Shown piece after piece: positions 1 through 7,699 of a DNA stretch of 64,000 bases. The position numbers and the translations under genes were made by a program. The first letter of the stretch is position 1, and every line of letters starts with the position of its first letter. Origin of the DNA: GWE2-40-63 sp041664345 (GTDB taxonomy: Bacteria > Bacteroidota > Bacteroidia > Bacteroidales > SZUA-534); NCBI GenBank assembly GCA_041664345.1, contig JBAYKX010000003.1:62001-126000 (forward strand). Direction: 5' to 3'. The notes below the pieces were generated by a model. It worked only from the letters and a program-made list of their open reading frames with translations, was not told the origin of the DNA and did not search any database.

Positions 1-289
1 TGTGTTTAATGCCAGCTTGTCTGGCAGCTGCAATCACAGCTTTGTGTTGTGGTAAGCGTTGGCCTATTTCATTGCCTGAAATTAGCAACAGTTTGTCAAT
101 TCCCTGCAACGAAGCAACCAAATTTTCTTTTTGCGTATAGTCAAACGCACGGGCTTCAACGCCCAACACTGTTGCCTTCTCTGGTTTGCGTACCAATGCC
201 ACAATGGTTTCTGTTGCAACTTTTTTTTTCAAATTTTCTACTACTAAGCGACCTAATTGACCTGTTGCACCTGTTACTCCGATTTTCAT
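1..289 (-). CDS. NAD(P)-binding NmrA/QOR2-like oxidoreductase (partial, N-terminal part)
   Basis: The reading frame starts at an ATG (complement 287-289) and runs off the left edge, so only about 96 N-terminal residues are present. The protein begins MKIGVTGATGQLGRLVVENL, which carries the glycine-rich Rossmann motif GATGQLG of atypical short-chain dehydrogenases (NmrA / type 2 NAD(P)H:quinone oxidoreductase group, like E. coli YtfG). Further on it reads ALVRKPEKA and DKLLLISGNEIGQR, both usual for this family. It is divergent from an HxlR regulator, the same pairing as ytfG/ytfH in E. coli, so a role in quinone or electrophile reduction under control of that regulator is likely. The family assignment is firm; the exact substrate is not. 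Confidence 0.85.
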   Translation of the reverse strand, partial: MKIGVTGATGQLGRLVVENLKKKVATETIVALVRKPEKATVLGVEARAFDYTQKENLVASLQGIDKLLLISGNEIGQRLPQHKAVIAAARQAGIKH

Positions 290-344
290 TTTATGTTTCC
301 TTTCTTTAAATTATTTTTTAAATGAAATATTTTACATTACTTTT

Positions 345-430
345 GTTACGCAAAGTAACTAATAATAGTTTACATTTGAAACAGGTTACATTTTAGTAAC
401 CATGAAAATAGTAGTAACCTAAAGGTAACC
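345..430. promoter_or_regulatory. Probable HxlR operator cluster in the divergent promoter
   Basis: Between the divergent oxidoreductase and HxlR genes lie repeated GTTAC/GTAAC half-sites: a dyad GTTACgcaaaGTAAC at 345-359, a longer dyad GGTTACattttaGTAACC at 384-401, and a direct pair GTAACC at 414-419 and 425-430 just before the regulator start. HxlR-type MarR/ArsR-like dimers bind such dyads, so autoregulation plus control of the neighbouring oxidoreductase is the natural reading. Binding itself is inferred. Confidence 0.6.
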
Positions 431-433
431 ATT

Positions 434-757
434 ATGCCAAAATTGAAAGAAAAAACGCAATGTCCGGTAACGGCAACCCTTCAACTGATAGGAGGAAGAT
501 GGAAAACCATCATATTATACACTCTCATGCACGGCACAAAACGCTTTGGCGAAATAGCCGTTCGTATTCCCGATATTTCGCGTAAAGTACTTACCGAGCA
601 ACTGAAAGAGATGGAAGCCGATGGGTTGATTTTGCGTGAACAATTCAAAGAAATACCTCCACGGGTGGAGTATTCGCTAACTGATTTGGGCAAAAGTCTC
701 TCAGCAGTAATTAGCGAATTGGAAAAATGGGGAATCGAAAAAGTGCTGTCGAATTAA
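434..757 (+). CDS. HxlR family winged-helix transcriptional regulator
   Basis: This 107-residue protein is a complete HxlR-type regulator. It has the family's opening CPVTATLQLIGGRWKTIILY (residues 10-29), followed by FGEIAVRIPDISRKVLTEQLKEME as recognition helix region and a winged segment ending in YSLTDLGKSL. The start ATG at 434 follows closely on the operator repeats at 345-430, which suggests autoregulation. It is divergent from an NmrA/QOR2-like oxidoreductase, as in the E. coli ytfH-ytfG pair, so it probably senses quinone or electrophile stress. The inducer cannot be told from sequence. Confidence 0.92.
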   Translation: MPKLKEKTQCPVTATLQLIGGRWKTIILYTLMHGTKRFGEIAVRIPDISRKVLTEQLKEMEADGLILREQFKEIPPRVEYSLTDLGKSLSAVISELEKWGIEKVLSN

Positions 758-938
758 CTCAGTGACCTTACTTACCGGCGCTGCCGCTCATAATTGCTGC
801 TGGTCTCTGGTTTCTTGTTGCTGGTTTCTGGTTTCTGGTTCTAACAGATAAGTTGTTAAAACAAATTAAGTTTCAAATCTGTTATTTTATCATTAAAAAA
901 AACCAAAGAACACAGAATCGGAATAACACATTAGGTCA

Positions 939-1499
939 ATGGAAAATAATAAGGAGTTGTCAGCAGGACATCGTGAAGAATTAATCGGAGTATTAAAAGC
1001 CCGATTTGAGAGAAACAGGAACCGCCATAAAGACCTTGAATGGGATAAACTTATAACAAGGCTGGATTTAGGGGGTAAACTTTGGTCGCTCAATGAAATG
1101 GAACGAACCGGAGGTGAACCGGATGTTGTTGGTTTTGATAATACTACGGGTGAATATATCTTTTATGATTGTTCCGAAGAAAGTCCGAAAGGCCGCAGAA
1201 GTATTTGTTACGACCGTGAAGCGCTGGAATCAAGGAAAGAACATAAACCGGCCACTAATATACTGGATATGGCAGCTGCCATGGGTATTGAACTTTTATC
1301 GGAAGAACAATATCGTGAGTTGCAGAAACTTGGAAATTTCGATACAAAAACATCGAGCTGGGTGAAAACGCCCTCTGAGATTAGAAAACTAGGAGGTGCT
1401 CTTTTTTGTGATCGTCGGTACGGTAAAGTCTTCATCTATCACAACGGTGCTGATTCATATTATGCAGTAAGAGGTTTTCGTGGCTATTTAAAGGTCTAA
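939..1499 (+). CDS. DUF4256 domain-containing protein
   Basis: This 186-residue soluble protein has no signal peptide or membrane segment. It matches DUF4256 as I know the family: an N-terminal helix LKARFERNRNRHKDLEWD, then GGEPDVVGFD, a segment YIFYDCSEESPKGRRSICYD, and a C-terminal part with GALFCDRRYGKVFIYHNGA and RGFRGYLKV. The family has no established function. A 180-bp untranslated gap separates it from the HxlR gene, so it is probably transcribed independently. Family assignment is from memory of conserved segments, so moderate to good confidence. Confidence 0.8.
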   Translation: MENNKELSAGHREELIGVLKARFERNRNRHKDLEWDKLITRLDLGGKLWSLNEMERTGGEPDVVGFDNTTGEYIFYDCSEESPKGRRSICYDREALESRKEHKPATNILDMAAAMGIELLSEEQYRELQKLGNFDTKTSSWVKTPSEIRKLGGALFCDRRYGKVFIYHNGADSYYAVRGFRGYLKV

Positions 1500-1666
1500 T
1501 CGCTGTAACTTTCAGGATGGTACCGTTCGATAGAAAGAAGTGCAGGGGTACTTATCATCTACAATGGTTGGAACCATTGGATAAATACCGGGCTGGAGCC
1601 CGGTGATCCAACACGGAATAGGCATCTCTCGTATCAGTAAGTTAGTTTTTATCTGCGGTTTAAAAT

Positions 1667-2743
1667 TCAACTAAAATACCGTTTCCTGAAATAAAACGCC
1701 ACGCTTACAAGTCCAATCATTACCGGAACCTCAACCAACGGCCCAATTACGGCAGCAAAGGCTTCACCGGAATTCATCCCAAAAATGGCAATGGCAACGG
1801 CAATAGCCAACTCAAAATTGTTGCTGGCTGCGGTAAACGAAAGCGTTACCGATTGCCCATAGGTTGCTCCTACCCTTTTGCTCATGAAAAACGACAGCAC
1901 AAACATGATGATGAAATAAATGAGCAGTGGAATGGCTATCAGAACTACATGAAGCGGGATTTTAACAATGTATTCGCCTTTTAACGAAAACATGACCACA
2001 ATGGTAAACAGCAAGGCAATAAGGGTTATTGGGCTGATTCTAGGAATAAACTTTTGATGGTACCATTCTTTGCTCTTTACCCGGATTAACGTAAAACGGG
2101 TAACGAAACCGGCTATAAACGGGATACCCAAATAAATAAATACGCTTTTAGCTATAACACCAATGGTAATGGTTTCCACTTCATGGTTGGTAGGAATTCC
2201 AAACCATGCGGGCAACACGGCTATAAAAAAATAGGCATACACCGAAAAGAAAAGCACCTGGAAAATGGAATTGAAAGCCACCAAACCGGCGGCGTATTCG
2301 GTATCGCCTTCAGCCAAATCGTTCCAAACAATAACCATGGCAATGCAACGAGCAAGGCCAATCATTATGATGCCATACATATAAGGCAGGTTGGCATTGT
2401 TTTCGCCTGGGAAAAGTTTGAAAAACACAATGGCCAAGGCAAACATCAATACGGGTCCAATGATCCAGTTTTGAATTAACGATAGCGTCAATACTTTATA
2501 ATTACGGAAAACATCGCCCAACTCTTCATACTTAACTTTGGCTAAAGGTGGGTACATCATTAATATAAGGCCAATGGCAATGGGAATATTGGTAGTGCTT
2601 TCGGGGGTCGATTTCAACGATTCCCAGAATTGAGCTATGGATGGCATTAGATATCCTGAAAGAACACCAACTGCCATGGCTAAGAATATCCATAGGGTTA
2701 GGTAGCGATCCAAAAATTTCAAACGTTTTTTTGAAGGAGACAT
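1667..2743 (-). CDS. acr3: ACR3 family arsenite efflux transporter
   Basis: This 358-residue polytopic inner-membrane protein (about ten hydrophobic segments) is an ACR3-type As(III) exporter of the BASS fold. The family hallmarks are present: IAIGLILMMYPPLAKVKYEEL near residue 57, GIIMIGLARCIAMVIVWNDLA with the conserved Cys near residue 130 that is needed for arsenite transport, and TAASNNFELAIAVAIAIFG near residue 310. It is the distal gene of the first ars transcription unit, four bases after the DUF486 gene and downstream of arsC, the rhodanese-like gene and arsR. Arsenate reduced by ArsC would be exported here. Length is normal for the family. Confidence 0.95.
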   Translation of the reverse strand: MSPSKKRLKFLDRYLTLWIFLAMAVGVLSGYLMPSIAQFWESLKSTPESTTNIPIAIGLILMMYPPLAKVKYEELGDVFRNYKVLTLSLIQNWIIGPVLMFALAIVFFKLFPGENNANLPYMYGIIMIGLARCIAMVIVWNDLAEGDTEYAAGLVAFNSIFQVLFFSVYAYFFIAVLPAWFGIPTNHEVETITIGVIAKSVFIYLGIPFIAGFVTRFTLIRVKSKEWYHQKFIPRISPITLIALLFTIVVMFSLKGEYIVKIPLHVVLIAIPLLIYFIIMFVLSFFMSKRVGATYGQSVTLSFTAASNNFELAIAVAIAIFGMNSGEAFAAVIGPLVEVPVMIGLVSVAFYFRKRYFS

Positions 2744-2747
2744 AATG

Positions 2748-3116
2748 CTATTTTTTAAAGATGAAGTAAACGGCTAAAACCAAAAACACAAATCCGATGA
2801 CATGATTCATGCGGAACGTTTCTGTTTTGAAGAAAATCAGGGTAAAGGCAGTAAATACTACCAAAGTAATTACTTCCTGCAACACTTTAAGTTCCACCAA
2901 CGAAAAGGGGCCGCCATTTCCCTGAAACCCAATACGGTTGGCCGGAACCTGAAAAAAATATTCAAACAGGGCGATTCCCCAACTGATTAATACAATTCCC
3001 GAAAGGGTTAAGGTTTCGAACCATTTGAATTCGCGGAATTTAAGATGCCCGTACCAGGCAAACGTCATAAACAGGTTCGACATCACCAAAAGACCGACGG
3101 TATAAAAACTTTTCAT
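2748..3116 (-). CDS. DMT family protein (DUF486), small membrane protein
   Basis: This 122-residue protein has four predicted membrane helices and matches DUF486/DMT-type small proteins: it contains LFMTFAWYGHLKF, ILISWGIALFEYFFQVPANR with the typical EYxxQVPANRIG motif, and a C-terminal GFVFLVLAVYFIFKK. Function is not known. It lies two bases downstream of arsC and four bases upstream of acr3, so it is co-transcribed with both. DUF486 genes occur beside many unrelated genes, so a direct arsenic role is only suggested by its place inside the unit. Confidence 0.85.
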   Translation of the reverse strand: MKSFYTVGLLVMSNLFMTFAWYGHLKFREFKWFETLTLSGIVLISWGIALFEYFFQVPANRIGFQGNGGPFSLVELKVLQEVITLVVFTAFTLIFFKTETFRMNHVIGFVFLVLAVYFIFKK

Positions 3117-3117
3117 G

Positions 3118-3543
3118 CTACAAATGAGGTTTTATTTTTTCGGCGTAAAGATTGTAAAAAGCTTTTTTAATCTCATCGCGTACCCGATAAAATTCACTCA
3201 TCACAAATTCGGGGGTTCCAACGGCATGTGATGGATCGTCGAACCCAATATGCAAACGGGATTTTACTTTGCCCAAAAAGGCCGGGCAGTTTTCGTTGGC
3301 ACCGCCACAAACGGTAATCACATAATCCCACTCTTGGTCTAAGTATTTGGTTACTGAATCGGAAGTATGATGGCTGATATCGATGCCGGCCTCTTTCATT
3401 ACCTGAACGGCAGTGGTATTTAACTTTCCGGAAGCTTCTGTTCCGGCCGATTCTACCTGAATCCGTTTATCGAACGATTGAAGGAAACCATGTGCCATTT
3501 GGCTGCGGCAGGAGTTTCCGGTGCAAAGGATTAGAATTTTCAT
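3118..3543 (-). CDS. arsC: Arsenate reductase, low-molecular-weight phosphatase type
   Basis: This 141-residue cytoplasmic enzyme reduces As(V) to As(III) with thioredoxin as electron donor. The N-terminal phosphatase loop LCTGNSCRSQMAHG holds the nucleophile C7 in a CX5R motif with R13. The second redox pair is in VITVCGGANENCPAF (residues 77-91), and FDDPSHAVG carries the conserved aspartate of the LMW-PTP fold. This is the thioredoxin-coupled Staphylococcus type, not the glutaredoxin type. It sits between the rhodanese-like gene and the DUF486/acr3 genes. A thioredoxin-like protein encoded just upstream (4461-4949) could serve in redox exchange, though that protein is membrane-anchored. 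Confidence 0.95.
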   Translation of the reverse strand: MKILILCTGNSCRSQMAHGFLQSFDKRIQVESAGTEASGKLNTTAVQVMKEAGIDISHHTSDSVTKYLDQEWDYVITVCGGANENCPAFLGKVKSRLHIGFDDPSHAVGTPEFVMSEFYRVRDEIKKAFYNLYAEKIKPHL

Positions 3544-3565
3544 ATTTTGTTAGATTATAGTTGAT

Positions 3566-3600
3566 GGTTACTGGTTGCTGGTTGCTGGTTGCTGGTTACT
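3566..3600. repeat. Simple 7-bp tandem repeat (TGGTTGC-type)
   Basis: The gap between arsC and the rhodanese-like gene contains a run of GGTTGCT units with slight variation. A similar CTGGTTTC-type run is found at 799-840. No coding potential is seen. Such short tandem repeats are probably slippage products. Confidence 0.7.
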
Positions 3601-3638
3601 GATTTGACACTTAATACTTGATACTTGATACTAATTAT

Positions 3639-4046
3639 CTATTTTAACTGACATACACACGATCCTGACAGACGATATTGAATGTCTAATTTTATGGGTA
3701 AACCATCGTGTTCCCATTCCGCCATGCCGCCCGCTAAATTGGCGATGTTTTTAAATCCGGCCTCTTGGAGCATCAACATGGCTTCATGGCTATGCAACCC
3801 CACGGAATCAGCCACAATTATTGGATTATCAGTTGGTAACTCCTTCATTTTTAGCTCTAATTCGGTAAGTGGAATGGCAATTATTTTAGGAACATCAAAG
3901 CATTTAAAACCCACAAAATAGGGCAACCTTACATCGAGCAACAATGCTCCTTGTCGGCAATGTATATAGGCTTCCATTGGGGTCAGGTTCAGGAAACCGG
4001 AAGCCCAAAAACCTGATGTTCCAAAATAGGATTCAACTGCATTCAT
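3639..4046 (-). CDS. Rhodanese-like domain protein lacking the catalytic Cys
   Basis: From the ATG at complement 4044-4046 this is a 135-residue single rhodanese domain; a GTG 12 bases earlier is possible. The fold is recognisable from GALLLDVRLPYFVGF, the segment PIIVADSVGLHSHEAM and the C-terminal GGMAEWEHDGLPI. In active rhodaneses the loop reads CRxGxRS; here the position of the sulfur-carrying Cys holds Asp (ADSVGLHS), so persulfide transfer in the usual way is unlikely. The protein ends SGSCVCQLK with a CxC pair that could bind a metal or arsenite. Its start overlaps the arsR stop by 14 bases, which points to coupled translation. Confidence 0.85.
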   Translation of the reverse strand: MNAVESYFGTSGFWASGFLNLTPMEAYIHCRQGALLLDVRLPYFVGFKCFDVPKIIAIPLTELELKMKELPTDNPIIVADSVGLHSHEAMLMLQEAGFKNIANLAGGMAEWEHDGLPIKLDIQYRLSGSCVCQLK

Positions 4047-4368
4047 TGGAAGTTCCACTAATTAAGTTCTGAAAAAACAAATTGACCATCAATCCCATTT
4101 TCTCTATATCACAGGTGTTCAAACAATAATTGGTTTTACTGCCCGTAATAGTTCCTTTTATTAACCCGGCCTTTTTTAATTCAGTAAGGTGCTGATTCAC
4201 CGTAGTCCGGCTCAATGGCAATTCATCGGAAATATCACCTGAAATGCAGGTTTTGGTATTAGCCAGAAAAGTCAAAATAGCCAACCGGGCAGGATGCGAT
4301 AGTGCTTTAAAAAAAACGGCTTTTAATTGCTGTTCTTCTGTAAAAAGTTCCGATTTTGAAATTACCAT
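4033..4368 (-). CDS. arsR: ArsR family arsenic-responsive repressor (unit 1)
   Basis: This 111-residue winged-helix protein is the first gene of the arsR-rhodanese-arsC-DUF486-acr3 unit. It has KAVFFKALSHPARLAILTFLA, then a short TKTCISGDISDELPLSRTTVNQHLTELKKAGLIKG recognition-helix region. Cys42 precedes the helix where several ArsR types bind As(III); a second Cys occurs near the end in NYCLNTCDIE, so the metalloid site may use cysteines from both regions. A duplicated 28-bp operator lies just upstream. It is about 40 percent or more similar by eye to the second ArsR at 9215-9532. Confidence 0.93.
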   Translation of the reverse strand: MVISKSELFTEEQQLKAVFFKALSHPARLAILTFLANTKTCISGDISDELPLSRTTVNQHLTELKKAGLIKGTITGSKTNYCLNTCDIEKMGLMVNLFFQNLISGTSNECS

Positions 4369-4374
4369 GCCCTA

Positions 4375-4430
4375 AAATTTATGACGCAAATATACGACAG
4401 TTAAATTTATAACGTAAATATACGTCATGT
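4375..4430 (-). promoter_or_regulatory. Duplicated 28-bp ArsR operator/promoter
   Basis: Two direct copies of a 28-bp unit (4375-4402 and 4403-4430) stand before arsR, beginning at the base pair seven upstream of its start codon. Each unit contains a near-palindrome, gacgcaaatatacgac at 4383-4398 and aacgtaaatatacgtc at 4411-4426, the second being nearly perfect (ACGTaaatatACGT). The copies differ at only a few positions. This is the natural binding site for the adjacent ArsR repressor, possibly two dimers on the same unit spacing. Confidence 0.65.
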
Positions 4431-4460
4431 TTTAATATTAAGAAATTGTTAAATATTTCA

Positions 4461-4949
4461 TTATTCCCTTCTCCGATTGATTTCTGTCAATAATTGGTCG
4501 ATTGGAATATATCCCGAATGCCGGAATATTTCCTTACCCTCCTTAGTAAGCAATATCTGTGTGGGAATAGCTGCCACCCCAAAATATTTCATCATAGCTT
4601 GGTTTTCAGGCTTTAAAATATTAAGGAAAACCACCTTAACAACTTCTGGATATTGCTTTTTTACCTCCTCCATTACTGTCTCCATTTGTCGACACGTTGA
4701 ACACCCGGTAGCGCCAAATTCAAGAAAGGTAATTTCATAACTTAATCCGTTTTTTGAATAATTGAAGGCGGAATCAACAAAAACCGATGCTGATGTAGTA
4801 ATTTCAGCACCGGCTTGAGCCTTAACTGCTGTTAATGCCATTTGGTTCAACTTGTCTTTAAATGCAAAAAGCAAGACTATAAACAATACGGTTGCAACCA
4901 CACCAATTATTGGGAATGCCTTTTTTACTTTAACAAATACTTGGTTCAT
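4461..4949 (-). CDS. Membrane-anchored thioredoxin-like protein
   Basis: This 162-residue protein has an N-terminal membrane anchor (residues 11-30) followed by a thioredoxin fold facing the periplasm. The active site is CSTC at residues 83-86 within FLEFGATGCSTCRQMETVME, and the cis-proline loop is FGVAAIPTQILL. It ends with an alpha-helix region LLTEINRRRE. It is the last gene of the second minus-strand ars unit, downstream of the ProC-like gene by 21 bases. It probably keeps thiols of a periplasmic or membrane partner reduced, possibly the permease or ArsG. The specific partner is not known. Confidence 0.88.
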   Translation of the reverse strand: MNQVFVKVKKAFPIIGVVATVLFIVLLFAFKDKLNQMALTAVKAQAGAEITTSASVFVDSAFNYSKNGLSYEITFLEFGATGCSTCRQMETVMEEVKKQYPEVVKVVFLNILKPENQAMMKYFGVAAIPTQILLTKEGKEIFRHSGYIPIDQLLTEINRRRE

Positions 4950-4970
4950 TTTATTCTTTTATGGGCAACC

Positions 4971-5750
4971 TCAAGGTTTAATTTTATTGTAAACCCCTGT
5001 CAAATATTGGTCGTAATATCCCTTGATGGTTTCTTCCACTTCGGCCATGGGTTTAACCGGTACAAGATCAACAACTTCATTAAATGATAATCCAGAATGG
5101 AAAAGGGTTTCTGTGGTACCTGCCAACATTTCCAAAACAGCGGTTTGGGCCTCTATTTCGTTCATGCCAAAGCTCACTGCCAGTTCTTTTAACTTTTGTA
5201 TTTGATAAAAGAAATAAGTATGTCCCATTGCTGTAATTACGGCATACGCTTCTATTTTTGATTCTTCAACCACAGGAGTTGAACCGAGAGAACGCATCAA
5301 TTCCAATAGTTTGTTTTTGGAATCAACCGGCATCTCTTTTGAAAATGAGATTGGATTAACCCCTTTGTTCACAATAGCAGCAGCGCTGGGGTTCATTCGG
5401 GCAATGTTTGCAAATCCGCCCAATGTGCCAGCTATTTTTTCGATAGTGAGTTTGGGTGCCAATGAAATCAATATTGTTTCTTTACTTATCAAATCCTTAA
5501 TTTTTGCCATCATCTCCATTAATACCGGAGGATGGAGCGCGACAAATACTATTTCATTTTGCACCACTTCCTGCAAATTATTGGTACCAACTTCAATTTT
5601 CGAAAAGTGCAATTTTAGGGCATCCAGCACAGCTTGATTGGTGTCGGTAACCACCACTTTTTCAAAGGTAATACCATCGTTTTCAAAAGCTTGTAAAATA
5701 ATTTTTGTGATTCTTCCACCTCCAATAAAACCCAATGAATTTGTTTTCAT
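4971..5750 (-). CDS. Pyrroline-5-carboxylate reductase-like NADP oxidoreductase
   Basis: This 259-residue protein has an N-terminal Rossmann domain of the F420/ProC type, beginning SLGFIGGGRITKIIL with the GxGxxx dinucleotide-binding turn, and a C-terminal helical dimerisation domain like that of ProC (AYAVITAMGHTYFFYQIQKL and ALEMLAGTTETL-like segment VLEMLAGTTETLF). It is close to ProC but diverges where proline reductases are most conserved, so proline biosynthesis is doubtful. It is encoded between a PF03773 permease and a thioredoxin in the ars island, 17 bases from the permease. A redox reaction connected with arsenic or thiol handling is possible but unproven. Confidence 0.8.
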   Translation of the reverse strand: MKTNSLGFIGGGRITKIILQAFENDGITFEKVVVTDTNQAVLDALKLHFSKIEVGTNNLQEVVQNEIVFVALHPPVLMEMMAKIKDLISKETILISLAPKLTIEKIAGTLGGFANIARMNPSAAAIVNKGVNPISFSKEMPVDSKNKLLELMRSLGSTPVVEESKIEAYAVITAMGHTYFFYQIQKLKELAVSFGMNEIEAQTAVLEMLAGTTETLFHSGLSFNEVVDLVPVKPMAEVEETIKGYYDQYLTGVYNKIKP

Positions 5751-5767
5751 GATAATTTAAGTTTAAG

Positions 5768-6781
5768 TTAAAATATATAATTAAACAAATAACCTACAAT
5801 CATTATTCCTAAACCTACAACTCCAATGAAAGTGAAAATTAACGGGAGTTTTAATACTTTCCGGAGGATAACCATTTCGGGCAATGAAAGGCCAATTACC
5901 GACATCATAAATGCCAGAGCGGTTCCTAGTGAAGCCCCTTTTTCAATCAACACCGAAACAATAGGTACAATACCGGCAGCATTTGAATACAAGGGAATGC
6001 CAATAACAATGGAAAGCGGAATGGAGTACCAAACCGATTTTCCCATTAATGAGGCCATAAATTCTTCGGGAACATAGCCATGGGCACCAGCACCTACAAG
6101 GATTCCCAGCGCAACATAAATCCAAACTTTGCCAACAATTTCCTTTACGGCATCATAGCCGAGCTTAATACGATTAGTAAAGCTTAGTTTTTCTTCTTCC
6201 GTATTACTATTGCCTATATGGGTTTGATACACCCAGGGTTCAACCCATTTTTCAAGTTTAAGCAAACCAATTACCCAACCTGCCAAAATAGCAATGGCCA
6301 AACCGGTTCCAACATAAATAGCGGCCACCTGCCAACCAAACATACCATATAATAGAATGATGGCCACTTCATTAATCATGGGAGCCGCAATTAAAAAGGA
6401 AAATGTGACTCCTAGCGGTACCCCCGATTCTACAAATCCTAAAAACAACGGGATGGCTGAACACGAGCAAAAAGGGGTGACAATGCCCAGCATGGCAGCC
6501 ATTACGTTACCAGTAAATGTTTTTTTACCTTCAAGTGCCTTTCGAGTGCGTTCAGGTGTGAAATAGGTTCGGATAATCCCAACAAAAAAAATAATAAGAG
6601 TGAGCAAAAGCATCACTTTAGGGAATTCAAATACGAAGAACCGCAAGGCTTCTGTTAAATGTTGGCCTTTTTCCAACCCTAACATGGTATCAATAAACCA
6701 GTCGGTAAGGGGTTGCAAGTAGTGGTAAATAGCATACCACACCGGCAGAAGGAATAAAGGGATTAATATTTTTTTGTTCAT
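5768..6781 (-). CDS. PF03773 permease (ArsP / SO_0444-like)
   Basis: From the ATG at complement 6779-6781 the protein has 337 residues and about eight membrane helices. It is a PF03773 (DUF318) permease. The conserved motif TPFCSCSAIPLFLGFVESG holds the paired cysteines C105 and C107 that characterise ArsP-type and SO_0444-type exporters, and a second family signature is FLIAAPMINEVAIILL. ArsP exports trivalent methylated and aromatic arsenicals, and SO_0444-type members export copper or zinc. With arsM, arsE, arsF and arsG directly upstream, an organoarsenical substrate is the better guess. A TTG six bases further upstream is a less likely start. Confidence 0.85.
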   Translation of the reverse strand: MNKKILIPLFLLPVWYAIYHYLQPLTDWFIDTMLGLEKGQHLTEALRFFVFEFPKVMLLLTLIIFFVGIIRTYFTPERTRKALEGKKTFTGNVMAAMLGIVTPFCSCSAIPLFLGFVESGVPLGVTFSFLIAAPMINEVAIILLYGMFGWQVAAIYVGTGLAIAILAGWVIGLLKLEKWVEPWVYQTHIGNSNTEEEKLSFTNRIKLGYDAVKEIVGKVWIYVALGILVGAGAHGYVPEEFMASLMGKSVWYSIPLSIVIGIPLYSNAAGIVPIVSVLIEKGASLGTALAFMMSVIGLSLPEMVILRKVLKLPLIFTFIGVVGLGIMIVGYLFNYIF

Positions 6782-6847
6782 TTTCAATGTATGCGTTTTA
6801 AGAATTATTTCATTGTCATTTTTTAAACTGATTATTTATCAATGTCT

Positions 6848-6979
6848 GTTTAGTTAGTAATTCCTCCCTATAATCCCCCAAGGGGGATACTTCCTTCGTA
6901 GCATCATTGCTAGTCCTCCTTTGAGGGATTCCGATAGCTATCGGAACGAAGGGTGGAGGGTGAAAATACTTAACTAAAC
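6848..6979. repeat. Dispersed intergenic repeat with GTTTAGTTA inverted ends
   Basis: The gap between the permease and arsG holds a 132-bp palindromic repeat. It is bounded by GTTTAGTTA (6848-6856) and TAACTAAAC (6971-6979) and contains the perfect palindrome TTCCGATAGCTATCGGAA at 6929-6946 plus ccccc/ggggg hairpins. A closely related copy in opposite orientation is at 23023-23090. Probably a non-autonomous mobile or REP-like element; it splits the ars unit without interrupting a gene. Confidence 0.65.
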
Positions 6980-6992
6980 GGCATTGGATTAT

Positions 6993-7694
6993 TTATTGAA
7001 AAAACATGATAATAATATAATAAACTCCCACACCAATAAATACAATACCAATCACCCTACGGAACCAAAGCTCAAAACCTTTTAACCGGTTATAAAACTT
7101 CCCTATTGAACCTACCGAAAAAGCTATTAACCAAGCAAACAGGATTACCGGAATGCCGGTAGCAATGGCAAAAACCAACGGCAGATACAAACCGCTTACA
7201 CTAGCAATGGTCATGGGAATGAGCATCCCGAAATAAAGAACCCCGCTATACGGACAAAAGGCCAACGCAAAAACAACGCCCAGCAAAAAAGCACCCCACG
7301 GACTTTGTCCGCTTTTTTTACCAATTTTATCGCTCAGTTTTGATAATCCCGGAAGATTAACCGTTAAAATCCCAAGCATAAAAAGACCGATAACAATCAA
7401 TAAAGGGCCTATGATTTTTTCGCCGTTTTGTTGCAAAAATCCCGACAAGTGAAATTTGCCGGCTCCGAAGAAAAAGGCTAAACCCAACGCAGTGTAAGTA
7501 AAAGCCCTGCCCAAGGTATATATCAATCCGTTAACAAAAACCCGGTTCCGGTTTTCAATATCCTTGCTTATGAATCCGATAGCCGTAATGTTGGTAGCCA
7601 GCGGACAAGGGCTGATGGCGGTCATTAAACCCAACAAAAAAGCGGAAAGAATGGGTCCATTTGCCGATTCCAACAATTGCTGAAAGTAGTCCAT
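6993..7694 (-). CDS. arsG: ArsG-type organoarsenical efflux permease (CcdA/DsbD-like)
   Basis: This 233-residue protein has about six membrane helices and the CcdA-like fold. The first helix ends in LMTAISPCPLATNITAIGF and the fourth begins FALAFCPYSGVLYFGML, so the two conserved proline-flanked cysteines of the family (SPCP and FCPYSG) are kept. In Bacteroidota, proteins of this kind next to a CxxC thioredoxin and an ArsF-like protein are the ArsG family, linked to efflux of trivalent aromatic arsenicals. arsF is six bases upstream and arsE before it, which supports the call. A general disulfide-transport role as in CcdA remains an alternative. Confidence 0.82.
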   Translation of the reverse strand: MDYFQQLLESANGPILSAFLLGLMTAISPCPLATNITAIGFISKDIENRNRVFVNGLIYTLGRAFTYTALGLAFFFGAGKFHLSGFLQQNGEKIIGPLLIVIGLFMLGILTVNLPGLSKLSDKIGKKSGQSPWGAFLLGVVFALAFCPYSGVLYFGMLIPMTIASVSGLYLPLVFAIATGIPVILFAWLIAFSVGSIGKFYNRLKGFELWFRRVIGIVFIGVGVYYIIIMFFQ

Positions 7695-7699
7695 CCGGT

